From Actinacidiphila bryophytorum (lineage in GTDB: Bacteria; Actinomycetota; Actinomycetes; Streptomycetales; Streptomycetaceae), in the NCBI RefSeq assembly GCF_016916835.1, contig NZ_JAFFIX010000012.1, positions 124,001-188,000 on the forward strand: a stretch of 64,000 nt of DNA, given 5' to 3'. Made by a program: the position numbers and the translations under genes. Positions 41,298 through 49,836 of the stretch are shown in pieces (position 1 is the first letter of the stretch; the number at the start of each line of letters is the position of its first letter). A model generated the notes under the pieces. The model was given only the letters and a program-made list of their open reading frames with translations, ran no database searches and was not told the DNA's origin.

Positions 41298-42149
41298 ATG
41301 TCCGTAGCCGAGGGACGCACCGAGGAGGCGTCCGACGTGCGGCCGGCCAGGCCGTCACGTATGCGTTTCGGCCATCCGCGGTCCCCGCTGGCGTGGCTGC
41401 GCCCGGCGGTGTGGCTGCCGCCGGCGGTGATGCTGGCGGTGCTGGCGGCCCTGTGGTCGTGGGGCGCCAGGCGGCTGCCGTACCTGCTGCCGCCGCTGCG
41501 GGACGTCGGCAGTTCGCTCACCGGGAATCCCGGCTACTACCTGCACAACGCCCTGGCCACCCTGGGCGAGGCGGCGGCAGGGCTCGGACTGGGCTTCGCC
41601 GGCGCCTTCGTGCTGGCGGTGCTGACCAGCGAACTGCTCCTCGTACGCCGGGCGGTGATGCCCGTCGCCGTCGTCCTCAACGTCACCCCTGTGGTGGCGA
41701 TCGCACCCGCCCTGGTCGTGGCCTTCGGCTTCGGCCCCGCGCCCAAGCTGATCATCACCGGTCTGATCTGCTTCTTCCCGATCCTCATCAACACCGCGAC
41801 GGGTCTGCGGTCGGTGCCGCAGGAGGTGCTGCACGTCTACCGGTCGATCGACGCCGGCCGCATCGAGGTGCTGTGGCACCTGCGCGTGCCCTACGCACTG
41901 CCCTACGTCTTCGCCGCGCTGCGCATCGTCTTCCCGCTGTCGGTCATCGGCGCCGTGGTGGCCGAGATGTCGGCCGCGGGCTCGACCCGGGGCCTGGGCA
42001 CGGCGATCAGCGTCGCCTCCTCGATGAACCAACTGCCCGTCGTGTACGCCTCGATCGCGGTCCTCGCGCTCATGGGCGTGGCCCTGCTGCTCGCGGTCAC
42101 CCTGGTCGAGCGCCGGGTCCTGCACTGGCACGACAGCGCCAAGGACTGA
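41298..42149 (+). CDS. ABC importer permease (nitrate/sulfonate/THI5 type)
   Basis: A 283-residue permease with about six helices: WLRPAVWLPPAVMLAVLAAL near residue 34, LGEAAAGLGLGFAGAFVLAVLTS and PVAVVLNVTPVVAIAPALVVAFGFG. The BPD_transp_1 coupling loop appears near SIDAGRIEVLWHLRVPYALPYVF, in place of the EAA motif. The family is the SsuC/ThiX-like permeases. I start at ATG 41298, behind a GGGGTCGGGG stretch; the in-frame GTG 41283 immediately after the ATPase stop is an alternative. It forms the importer with the ATPase just upstream. Confidence 0.88.
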   Translation: MSVAEGRTEEASDVRPARPSRMRFGHPRSPLAWLRPAVWLPPAVMLAVLAALWSWGARRLPYLLPPLRDVGSSLTGNPGYYLHNALATLGEAAAGLGLGFAGAFVLAVLTSELLLVRRAVMPVAVVLNVTPVVAIAPALVVAFGFGPAPKLIITGLICFFPILINTATGLRSVPQEVLHVYRSIDAGRIEVLWHLRVPYALPYVFAALRIVFPLSVIGAVVAEMSAAGSTRGLGTAISVASSMNQLPVVYASIAVLALMGVALLLAVTLVERRVLHWHDSAKD

Positions 42150-42202
42150 CCCGCGGTCCCCTTTCCGCGCCGCACACGGCGCCCTGCCAGTTGGGAGTCA
42201 CC

Positions 42203-43318
42203 ATGCAGCACCGCCTCGTCAGGGCAGGCCTGTCTTGCCTCGCCGCGGTCGTCCTGGCCGCCGCAGGCGCCGGATGCGGCTCGGGGTCGGGCGGCAAGTC
42301 CGCGGCGGACACGCAGGGTTCGGCGATCTCCGCCAAGCGCTGCGCCCAGAACAAGGCCGCGGGCAAGATCACGTACCTGTCGGGCTACCAGTACCAGTCC
42401 TCGGTGTCGATCCTCGAATACGTCGCCGCTGAGAAGCTCGGCTACTTCACCGACCTGTGCCTCGACGTCGCGCTCAAGCCGGGCACCGGCGACACCGCGC
42501 AGAACACCAAGCTGCTGGCCGGCGGGCAGGCGACGGTCTCCGCCGTCGCGGAACAGGACCTCATCCAGGCCCGGGCCAACGGCATCGTGATCGAGGGCTA
42601 CTCCTCCTACTCCGACGCCGGCCTGGACATCCTGATGACGAACAAGGACATCACCCGGCTCACCCAGCTCGACGGCAAGGTGCTCGGCCACAAGGGCTAC
42701 GTGCCCGCCGCCGTCGAGGCGATGCTGGTCAAGGCGGGGGTCGACTGGCACTCGCTCACCCTGGTCAAGGAGGGCTACGACCCCTCCGTACTCCCCCGCA
42801 GGCAGGGCGGCCTCGCAGCGCTGACCGGCTTCGTGTCCAACGAGCCCAACCAGCTGAAAGCGGCAGGCAAGGACGTCACCGTGTGGCAGCCCGTCGACTA
42901 CGGCATCCCCAGCTCGATCGGCGCGATGGCCGTGAACCCGGCTTTCGCTGCCGCGCACCCGACCGCGCTCCAGGACGTCCTGCGCGCGTCGCTGCACGCC
43001 TACGCCTACTGCACGGCGAGCGAGGCGCACATCGCCGAGTGCGTCGGCTACGCGGCGAAGCTGTCGGGGCCGACGTACGACAAGGCGCTGAACGCGACCA
43101 TCTGGAAGACCGAGACGCAGGTCGTGCGGGACAACCCGACGCCCGGGCAGCCGCTCGGCGGCATCGACCCCGGCAACGTCGCCAGGATCGTCGACATGCT
43201 GCACCAGTTCGGCATCGTGCCGGCCCGCGTGACCGCGGCGCAGGCAGCGGGGTGGTTCGACACCTCGGTCGCCGGCAGCGTCTACGCGGCCGGGAAGCTC
43301 GTCTGGCCCGCCCCGTAG
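42203..43318 (+). CDS. ABC substrate-binding lipoprotein, NMT1/THI5-like
   Basis: A 371-residue lipoprotein with lipidation Cys at residue 25 (VLAAAGAGC). The mature protein follows the THI5/NMT1 pattern: KITYLSGYQYQSSVSILEYV, AAEKLGYFTDLCLDVALKPG, TKLLAGGQATVSAVAEQDLI and LDGKVLGHKGYVPAAVEAML. Such proteins bind pyrimidines, riboflavin-like compounds, nitrate, sulfonates or phthalate. GGGAG 7 nt before ATG 42203. As the LLM gene next door resembles RutA, a pyrimidine-type ligand is a reasonable guess but not shown. Confidence 0.87.
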   Translation: MQHRLVRAGLSCLAAVVLAAAGAGCGSGSGGKSAADTQGSAISAKRCAQNKAAGKITYLSGYQYQSSVSILEYVAAEKLGYFTDLCLDVALKPGTGDTAQNTKLLAGGQATVSAVAEQDLIQARANGIVIEGYSSYSDAGLDILMTNKDITRLTQLDGKVLGHKGYVPAAVEAMLVKAGVDWHSLTLVKEGYDPSVLPRRQGGLAALTGFVSNEPNQLKAAGKDVTVWQPVDYGIPSSIGAMAVNPAFAAAHPTALQDVLRASLHAYAYCTASEAHIAECVGYAAKLSGPTYDKALNATIWKTETQVVRDNPTPGQPLGGIDPGNVARIVDMLHQFGIVPARVTAAQAAGWFDTSVAGSVYAAGKLVWPAP

Positions 43319-43377
43319 CCCCGCCGGGACGGGCGGCCCCGCAGGAGCGGTCTCCGCAACCTCACGGAAAGGCCCAC

Positions 43378-43413
43378 ATGTGTCCGCAAAAGAGCATGTG
43401 TCCGCGAAAGAGT
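43378..43413. repeat. 18-bp tandem duplication at the start of the LLM gene
   Basis: ATGTGTCCGCAAAAGAGC (43378-43395) is repeated as ATGTGTCCGCGAAAGAGT (43396-43413). The frame used contains GTG in both copies, so the protein starts M-S-A-K-E-H-V-S-A-K-E-Y. Either start would give nearly the same product. Confidence 0.8.
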
Positions 43414-44462
43414 ACGGAATCTTCCTGCCCATCGGGAACGGCGGCTGGATGCTGTCCACGACCGCCCCGCACCCCGAGGCGAGCTACGCGTGGAACAAGC
43501 GCGCGGCCCTGCACGCGGAGGGCATCGGACTCGACTTCGTCATGTCGATGGCGAAGTGGCGCGGCTTCGGCGGGACCACCGACCACTGGGGGCGCTCCCT
43601 GGAGTCGGTCACGATGATGGCGGCGCTCGCCGAGGCGACCAGCCGGATCAGGATCTGGGCCACCCTGCACGCCAACGTCCACAACCCGGCCGTCGCCGCG
43701 AAGATGCTGACCACCTTGCAGGACGTCTCCGCGGGCCGGGCCGGGCTGAACATCGTCAACGGCTCCTACCCCGGCGAGTTCCAGCAGTTCGGCGACTGGG
43801 ACCCCGACCTGAGCCACGAGGACCGCTACCGGATGACGGAGCTGTGGACGGAGGCGGTCTGCCGGCTGTGGAGCGAGCCGTCGGTCACGATGCACACGCC
43901 CTACTTCGACCTGGTCGACTGCCAGTCCCGCCCGCATCCGGCGCCCCGGCCGACCCTGATCAGCGCGGGCAAGTCCGAGGACGCGCGCCGCTTCCAGGCC
44001 CGCTACGCCGACGGGGCCTTCCTCGCGGCGGAGAGCCTGGAGGAGATGCGGGCGCTGTCCGCGGACGTCCACTCCCGTGCGAAGGCGCACGGCAGGGTCT
44101 GCAGGACCTACTCGATGCTCACCGTCGTGCAGGACGAGACCGACGCGCTGGCGGCGGCCAAGGTCAAGGCGTGGGGCAAGGGAGTCGACCGCGAGGCGCT
44201 CACGGGGATGCGCACGGCCTGGGGCGTGTCGGAGAACCAGGCCCGCGCGTGGGCGGAGGGCGCGGCCGGCGAGGCGGCCTTCCAGACCGCGTACGTCGCG
44301 GGCTCCGCGGCCACCGTCACCGAGCACATCGAGTACATCGTGCGCGAGGCCGACCTGGACGGGCTCATGCTGATCTTCCCCGAATACGACGCGGACATGC
44401 TGCTGTTCGGCGAGACCGTGCTGCCCGCGCTGCGCGCCCACGACGCGGCGGCCGCGTCCTGA
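43380..44462 (+). CDS. LLM-class flavin-dependent oxidoreductase, RutA-like
   Basis: A 360-residue luciferase-like FMN monooxygenase. From residue 12 it follows the RutA pattern: GIFLPIGNGGWMLSTTAPHP, LDFVMSMAKWRGFGGTTDHW, LESVTMMAALAEATSRIRIW, LQDVSAGRAGLNIVNGSYPG and LISAGKSEDARRFQARYADG. RutA opens the uracil ring with O2 and FMNH2. Here no other rut genes are present and the C-terminus differs, so the substrate may be another pyrimidine or N-heterocycle. It ends the ABC operon, 61 bp after the binding protein, and probably degrades what the importer brings in. A flavin reductase would have to come from elsewhere. GGAAAGG sits before GTG 43380. Confidence 0.85.
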   Translation: MSAKEHVSAKEYGIFLPIGNGGWMLSTTAPHPEASYAWNKRAALHAEGIGLDFVMSMAKWRGFGGTTDHWGRSLESVTMMAALAEATSRIRIWATLHANVHNPAVAAKMLTTLQDVSAGRAGLNIVNGSYPGEFQQFGDWDPDLSHEDRYRMTELWTEAVCRLWSEPSVTMHTPYFDLVDCQSRPHPAPRPTLISAGKSEDARRFQARYADGAFLAAESLEEMRALSADVHSRAKAHGRVCRTYSMLTVVQDETDALAAAKVKAWGKGVDREALTGMRTAWGVSENQARAWAEGAAGEAAFQTAYVAGSAATVTEHIEYIVREADLDGLMLIFPEYDADMLLFGETVLPALRAHDAAAAS

Positions 44463-44480
44463 CGCCGCCCCGCGGCCCGG

Positions 44481-45875
44481 TCAGCTCCCGTGGGCGGCGC
44501 GCTCGGCGGCGATGAAGTCGCGGTACCAGCGGTAGCTGTCCTTGGGGGTGCGCCGGAGCGTGTCGTAGTCGACGCGGACGATGCCGAAGCGGCGGTCGTA
44601 GCCGAAGGCCCACTCGAAGTTGTCCAGCAGGGACCACACGTAGTACGCGCGCACGTCGACGCCTTCCGCGACGGCCTGGGCGAGGGCGTCGAGATGGTCG
44701 CGGAGGTAGTCGACGCGGTCGGTGTCGTGGATGCTGCCGTCTGCCGACACGGTGTCGGCCTCCGCGGAGCCGTTCTCGGTGATGACCAGCGGCGGTAGCC
44801 CGGGGTAGCGGCGGGTGAGGTCGACCAGCAGGTCGCGGAAGGAGGAGGGCACCACGGGCCAGCCCATGGTGGTGCGGCGGGCGGCCTCGTCGCCCCAGGT
44901 CTCCCGGACCCGGATGTCGTCGGCGGTGCGCAGCGCCGGGTCGGCCTCCCGCCAGGGGGCGTCGGCGACGGTGATGGGCCGGTAGTAGTTGACGCCGCAG
45001 AAGTCCAGCGGGCGGGAGGCGATGGCGAGGTCGCCGTCGCGGCGGAAGGAGAAGTCGCTGATGCCGGCCCACACCTCCTGCTCGCCTTCCGGGTAGCGGC
45101 CGAGGAAGACCGGGTCGAACCAGCAGCGGTTGTGCATGACGTCGGCCCGGGCCACGGCCGCGGCGTCCTCCGGCGAGCCGGTGGCGGGCAGCAGCCGGTC
45201 GGGGTTGAGTGCGATGCCGACCTCGCGGGCGCCGGCCGCGCGCAGGGCGTCCACGGCGAGGCCGTGGCCGACCAGCAGGTGGTGGACGACGGCGAGGGCG
45301 CCGTGGCCCTCGCGGGTGCCGGGGGCGTGGCGGCCGATGGCGTGCCCCAGGAAGGCGGTGCAGAAGGGCTCGTTGAGGGTCATCCAGCGCCCGGCGCGGT
45401 CGGCGAGGCGCTCGGCGACGACGGCCGCGTACTCGGCGAAGGCCTCGGCGGTGTCGCGGACCCGCCAGCCGCCGGTGTCCTCCAGGGGCTGCGGCAGGTC
45501 CCAGTGGTAGAGGGTGGGGGCGGGTTCGACGCCGGCGGCCAGCAGTTCGTCCACGAGGCGGTCGTAGAAGTCCAGGCCCGCGGGGTTGACCGCCCCGGTG
45601 CCCGCGGGGAGGATCCGCGGCCAGGCGATGGAGAAGCGGTAGGTGTCGGCGCCCAGGTCGCGCAGCAGCGCGACGTCCTCGGGGTAGCGGTGGTAGTGGT
45701 CGCAGGCGACATCCCCGGTGGCGCCGTCGGCGGTGGCGCCCTGGGTGTGTGCGTAGGTGTCCCAGATGGAGGTTCCGCGGCCGTCCTCGCCGGTGGCGCC
45801 TTCGATCTGGTAGGCGGCGGTGGCGGCGCCGAACCGGAATCCGCGCGGGAAGCGCGGAGCGGGGGCGGACGTCAT
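44481..45875 (-). CDS. GH1 beta-glucosidase (BglC-like)
   Basis: A 464-residue cytoplasmic enzyme without signal peptide, which hydrolyses cellobiose and related beta-glucosides to glucose. It opens [20 protein letters not shown], the GH1 N-terminal signature. The acid/base Glu is in [20 protein letters not shown] (T-L-N-E-P, near residue 170) and the nucleophile Glu in [15 protein letters not shown] (I-T-E-N-G, near residue 370). GAGGAG lies 7 nt before ATG 45875. It is divergent from the GH9 cellulase, with a CebR box in between, and resembles the BglC that processes imported cello-oligosaccharides in Streptomyces. Confidence 0.92.
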   Translation of the reverse strand: MTSAPAPRFPRGFRFGAATAAYQIEGATGEDGRGTSIWDTYAHTQGATADGATGDVACDHYHRYPEDVALLRDLGADTYRFSIAWPRILPAGTGAVNPAGLDFYDRLVDELLAAGVEPAPTLYHWDLPQPLEDTGGWRVRDTAEAFAEYAAVVAERLADRAGRWMTLNEPFCTAFLGHAIGRHAPGTREGHGALAVVHHLLVGHGLAVDALRAAGAREVGIALNPDRLLPATGSPEDAAAVARADVMHNRCWFDPVFLGRYPEGEQEVWAGISDFSFRRDGDLAIASRPLDFCGVNYYRPITVADAPWREADPALRTADDIRVRETWGDEAARRTTMGWPVVPSSFRDLLVDLTRRYPGLPPLVITENGSAEADTVSADGSIHDTDRVDYLRDHLDALAQAVAEGVDVRAYYVWSLLDNFEWAFGYDRRFGIVRVDYDTLRRTPKDSYRWYRDFIAAERAAHGS

Positions 45876-46079
45876 GGGGCGGCTCCTCGTGTGGTCGGTC
45901 CTCGCGGCCGGCGGGGCCAGCCGGCGCCGCGGCGCCACGAAGATCCACACGACCGGCCCCAGGTTACGCGACGTCCGGGTACGTCCGGGATGCCGGGCTC
46001 CCCGCGAGCTGCGCGGCGGGGGCCGACGCCCTGAACCGGTCCGCCGTCTTGACGGCGCCCGCGACGGGCACCGACCATT

Positions 46080-46097
46080 CGTGGGAGCGCTCCCACG
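46080..46097. promoter_or_regulatory. CebR operator upstream of the GH9 cellulase
   Basis: CGTGGGAGCGCTCCCACG is an 18-bp perfect palindrome that contains the exact 14-bp CebR binding sequence TGGGAGCGCTCCCA (46082-46095). It lies 29 bp before the GH9 start and about 200 bp before the GH1 start. CebR, a LacI-family repressor, leaves DNA when cellobiose or cellotriose binds. The cebR gene is not in this window. Confidence 0.9.
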
Positions 46098-46123
46098 TCG
46101 CTTCGGCACCGGAAGGACCATCT

Positions 46124-48790
46124 GTGATCCCCCACTCACACCGCTCCTACCCCACGAGATCCCCCGGACAGGTCCGGCGGTTCCGCAGTCGCCTCCTGGG
46201 CACCCTGGCCGTCGCCGGGCTCGTCGGCGCCGCGCTGGTCGCCCCGGCAGGAGCCGCGGCCGCCGCCGACGACCCGCCCGAGCAGATCGTCAACGGCGAC
46301 TTCTCCGACGGAAGCACCGCGCCCTGGTGGTGGACGGAGAACAACCCGGCCACCGTGGTGGACGGCCGGCTCTGCGCCGACATCCCGGAGGGCACGGCCA
46401 ACCCGTGGGACGCCATCATCGGGCAGAGCGACCTGCCGCTGATCGCGGGCGAGAGCTACACGCTCAGCTACACCGCCACCGCGTCGGTGCCGGTCACCAT
46501 CACCACCAACGTGCAGATGGCGGTCGACCCGTACACCACCGAACTGTCGGAGCACGACCAGCTCACCGACACCGCGGTGCCGATCTCCCACACCTTCACC
46601 GCCAAGGCGGACAACGACGCCGCCCAGCTCGCCTTCCAGGTCGGCGGCAGCTCCCACGCCTTCACCCTGTGCCTGGACGACATCTCGCTGCGCGGCGGCG
46701 CGGAGCCCCCGGTCTACACCCCCGACACGGGCTCCCCGGTCCGGGTGAACCAGGTCGGCTACCTGCCCGCGGGGCCGAAGGACGGCACGTTCGTCACCGA
46801 CGCCACCGACCCGCAGACCTGGACGCTGAACGACGCGGCCGGGACCGCCGTCGCCACCGGCACCACCGAGCCGGGCGGCACCGACCCGACCTCCGGCCAG
46901 AACGTCCAGACGTTCGACTTCAGCAGCTACACCACCGCGGGCGACGGCTACACGGTCACCATCGGCGACCAGACCAGCGAGCCCTTCACCATCGCCGCCG
47001 ACGTCTACGCGGCGTTGCGCACCGACTCGCTGGCCTACTACTACGACCAGCGCAGCGGCATCGCCATCGACGGCTCGATAGCCGGCGCCGCCTATGCCCG
47101 CCCCGCCGGGCACCTCAACGTCGCCCCCAACACCGGTGACAACGACGTGCCCTGCCAGCCGGGCGTGTGCGACTACACGCTGGACGCCGCGGGCGGCTGG
47201 TACGACGCGGGCGACCAGGGCAAGTACGTGGTCAACGGCGGCATCTCGGTCGCGGAGCTGATGAACGCCTACGAGCGCACGCTGACCGCCCAGGGCGCGG
47301 GCGGCGCGGCGCTCGGTGACGGCAGGCTGAAGGTGCCCGAGCACGGCAACGGCGTGCCGGACATCCTCGACGAGGCCCGCTGGGAACTGAACTTCCTGAT
47401 GGAGATGCAGGTTCCCGACGGCCAGCCGCTGGCCGGCATGGCGCACCACAAGCTGCACGACGAGGCCTGGACCGGGCTGCCGCAGGCGCCGGACAAGGAC
47501 TCCCAGCCGCGCCTGCTGCACCCGCCGTCCACCGCCGCCACGCTCAACCTGGCCGCGGCGGGCGCCCAGTGCGCCCGGCTGTTCAGGCCCTACGACACGG
47601 CGTTCGCCGACCGCTGCCTGACCGCGTCCCAGAAGGCGTGGACCGCGGCCGAGGCGCACCCGGCCGTGTACGCCGACCCCAACGACGCCACGGGCGGCGG
47701 CGCGTACAGCGACAGCAACGTCACCGACGAGTTCTACTGGGCGGCGGCCGAGCTGTTCATCACCACGGGCGACGACACCTACCGCCAGGCGGTGCTCGCC
47801 TCCCCGCTGCACGGGCACAGCGACGCCGTCTTCCCGCACGACGGGTTCTCCTGGGGCTCCACCGCGGCACTCGGCGCCCTGGACCTGGCGACCGTGCCCA
47901 ACAAGCTGACCGGCGACCAGCTGGCCACCGTGCGCGCGATGGTGACCGACGCCGCCGACGGCTACGCCCAGGAGTCCCAGGACACGCTGTACGGCCTGCC
48001 CTACGCGCCGTCAGGCGACCACTACGTCTGGGGCTCCAACAGCCAGGTGCTCAACAACGCGGTGGTGCTGGGTGTGGCCGGCGACCTGACCGGCGAGGCG
48101 AAGTACCGGGACGCGGTGGTGCACGCCCTGGACTACATCCTGGGCCGCAACCCGCTGAACCAGTCCTACGTCACCGGCTTCGGCGAGCGGAACTCGCACA
48201 ACCAGCACAGCCGCATCTGGGCGCACCAGCTGAACGCCGACCTGCCCAACCCGCCCGCGGGCACCCTGGCCGGCGGTCCCGACAACCAGCTGGAGGACCC
48301 GACCGCGCAGAGCAAGCTGACCGGCTGCGCACCGGCGATGTGCTACATCGACGACATCGAGTCGTACTCCACCAACGAGAGCGCCATCAACTGGAACGCG
48401 CCGCTGGCCTGGGTAGCCTCCTACGTGGACGACCTCGGCAGCAACGGGGGCGACGACGGCGGCAGCAAGGGCGCCTGCCAGGTCACCTACACCTCCTACC
48501 GCTGGAGCGGCGGCTTCACCACCCAGGTGACGCTGAAGAACACCGGCACTGCGGCGGTCTCCCCCTGGGAGCTGGCGTGGTCGTTCGCCGACAACCAGAA
48601 GATCACCGACCGCTGGCAGGCCGAGATCACCCAGAGCGGGCAGAACGTCAGCGCCAAGCCGGCCGCCTGGAACGCCTCGGTGGCACCCGGCGCCTCGGTG
48701 ATGTTCGGCTTCAACGGCACCTCGACCGGCCAGGTCGGCAATCCGACCACGTTCACCATGAACGGCGCGGCGTGCGAGACGGTGACGTGA
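46124..48790 (+). CDS. Secreted GH9 cellulase with CBM4 and CBM2
   Basis: An 888-residue multidomain cellulase. Signal peptide to about residue 46 ([20 protein letters not shown]); a CBM4/9 module ([20 protein letters not shown], ~54-195); an Ig-like cellulase N-domain ([20 protein letters not shown], ~204-295); a GH9 catalytic barrel with [20 protein letters not shown] (catalytic Asp pair) and later the Arg/His motif [10 protein letters not shown] and the acid Glu in [17 protein letters not shown] (~750); then a Gly/Asp linker and a C-terminal CBM2 ([20 protein letters not shown]). GGAAGG before GTG 46124. The layout is like Streptomyces/Thermobifida processive endoglucanases. Confidence 0.93.
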   Translation: MIPHSHRSYPTRSPGQVRRFRSRLLGTLAVAGLVGAALVAPAGAAAAADDPPEQIVNGDFSDGSTAPWWWTENNPATVVDGRLCADIPEGTANPWDAIIGQSDLPLIAGESYTLSYTATASVPVTITTNVQMAVDPYTTELSEHDQLTDTAVPISHTFTAKADNDAAQLAFQVGGSSHAFTLCLDDISLRGGAEPPVYTPDTGSPVRVNQVGYLPAGPKDGTFVTDATDPQTWTLNDAAGTAVATGTTEPGGTDPTSGQNVQTFDFSSYTTAGDGYTVTIGDQTSEPFTIAADVYAALRTDSLAYYYDQRSGIAIDGSIAGAAYARPAGHLNVAPNTGDNDVPCQPGVCDYTLDAAGGWYDAGDQGKYVVNGGISVAELMNAYERTLTAQGAGGAALGDGRLKVPEHGNGVPDILDEARWELNFLMEMQVPDGQPLAGMAHHKLHDEAWTGLPQAPDKDSQPRLLHPPSTAATLNLAAAGAQCARLFRPYDTAFADRCLTASQKAWTAAEAHPAVYADPNDATGGGAYSDSNVTDEFYWAAAELFITTGDDTYRQAVLASPLHGHSDAVFPHDGFSWGSTAALGALDLATVPNKLTGDQLATVRAMVTDAADGYAQESQDTLYGLPYAPSGDHYVWGSNSQVLNNAVVLGVAGDLTGEAKYRDAVVHALDYILGRNPLNQSYVTGFGERNSHNQHSRIWAHQLNADLPNPPAGTLAGGPDNQLEDPTAQSKLTGCAPAMCYIDDIESYSTNESAINWNAPLAWVASYVDDLGSNGGDDGGSKGACQVTYTSYRWSGGFTTQVTLKNTGTAAVSPWELAWSFADNQKITDRWQAEITQSGQNVSAKPAAWNASVAPGASVMFGFNGTSTGQVGNPTTFTMNGAACETVT

Positions 48791-48815
48791 CGCACCGCCC
48801 CGCCCGCTGAGACGG

Positions 48816-48858
48816 CGATGCGGCCGGAGCGCCCCGTTGGGGGCCTGCGGCCGCATCG
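48816..48858 (+). terminator. Hairpin after the GH9 gene
   Basis: CGATGCGGCC (48816-48825) pairs with GGCCGCATCG (48849-48858). The loop contains a second small stem (GCCCC-gtt-GGGGG). It begins 26 bp after the stop and precedes the 3' end of the opposite-strand DUF1963 gene. Confidence 0.65.
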
Positions 48859-48911
48859 CGGTGTCCCGGGTCCGCGGCCGGGAGACGGCCGGCTGACCGG
48901 GCGTCCGGCCC

Positions 48912-49589
48912 TCAGGAGTCCTGGACCAGGAAGCACCCGTGCCGCGCGTCCTGCGAGACGAACGCGAACGCCGTCGGCGCGGCGCCGAGGTTGAGGTGGA
49001 AGGGCAGGAAGTCCGGGTCCAGCTGGAGGGCCAGCCGCCACGGACCCCCGTCGGGCCACTCGTCGCCCTGGAAGAAGGCGGGAGTTCCGCCGATCTTGTC
49101 GCCGGCGACCGCCTCCCAGTACCGGTCGCGTTCGCCGTCGGGCAGTGCCGCGTACTCGTACCCGGAGAGGAAGGCCGGGTCCTCGCCGCGCCGGAGCCGG
49201 ACACCGTACTCGGCGCGGGAGCCGTCCGCGCGGTGGTAGAGGCCGGGACCGGTCGCCGCCGGGAGCGTCGTGCCGGGGTAGACACCGCCCGGCTGCACGA
49301 CCACGGCGTTAGCGCCCTCGTCGGGACAGGCGATGTCGGGGTCGAAGAAGGCCTCGTCGCCGTGCTCGGCGTGCGTCACGAAGACGTAGGCGAGCTTGCC
49401 CCGCCCCGCGTCGCCGAGCACCGCCTCCAGCTCGATCTGGCAGATGAAACGCATCGGTTCGCCCCACGCGTCGTTGACCGGCCACTGCGGCTCGGCGAGC
49501 CACACCGGCTGGCCCCCGAACTTGGTGACCGGGGCGGTGATCGCCGCCTCCGCGGGGACGAACGCCTCGATCCTCGACGTCGGCACCAT
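48912..49589 (-). CDS. DUF1963-family protein
   Basis: A 225-residue soluble protein without signal or membrane segment. The segment TKFGGQPVWLAEPQWPVNDA near residue 22 and PMRFICQIELEAVLGDAGRG after it are the family hallmark ('kfGG.P..p....WP.......m.ll.Qi.l'). The C-terminal part has KIGGTPAFFQGDEWPDGGPW and PFHLNLGAAPTAFAFVSQDA. DUF1963/YwqG-like proteins have no known activity. I start at ATG 49589; a GTG at 49607 would add six residues. It is convergent with the GH9 gene and divergent from GH92, and seems unrelated to sugar use. Confidence 0.8.
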   Translation of the reverse strand: MVPTSRIEAFVPAEAAITAPVTKFGGQPVWLAEPQWPVNDAWGEPMRFICQIELEAVLGDAGRGKLAYVFVTHAEHGDEAFFDPDIACPDEGANAVVVQPGGVYPGTTLPAATGPGLYHRADGSRAEYGVRLRRGEDPAFLSGYEYAALPDGERDRYWEAVAGDKIGGTPAFFQGDEWPDGGPWRLALQLDPDFLPFHLNLGAAPTAFAFVSQDARHGCFLVQDS

Positions 49590-49701
49590 GCCCCCATGCT
49601 GCACCACTCTCCGCGGCGCCGCACCGGCGGCCCGCGCAACTCGCGGACAATTGCGGCCAGTTGTCCGGCCCGTGCGGGCTGACGTGCACCGCCGACCGGA
49701 A

Positions 49702-49769
49702 TGTCAAGGTCTTGACAACGTTGGAAAGGCCGGAGGAGCATCGCTTGCTGTTGCGATGACAACGTTGTC
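49702..49769 (+). promoter_or_regulatory. Operator-dense promoter of the GH92 gene
   Basis: Three symmetric elements lie in 68 bp. TGTCAAG-GT-CTTGACA (49702-49717) includes a consensus -35 TTGACA at 49713-49718. GACAAC-GTTGGA (49714-49725) is a near-palindrome, and GACAACGTTGTC (49758-49769) is a perfect 12-bp palindrome. The last two share the GACAACGTTG word at a 44-bp spacing, typical for a LacI-family dimer pair. The regulator is not in the window. Confidence 0.6.
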
Positions 49770-49836
49770 CATCCGGCAGGCGTCTCTCACCCTCCACGGG
49801 GCGCCGCTCCTTCCCGTAACTCCGAAGGGCAGGAAA

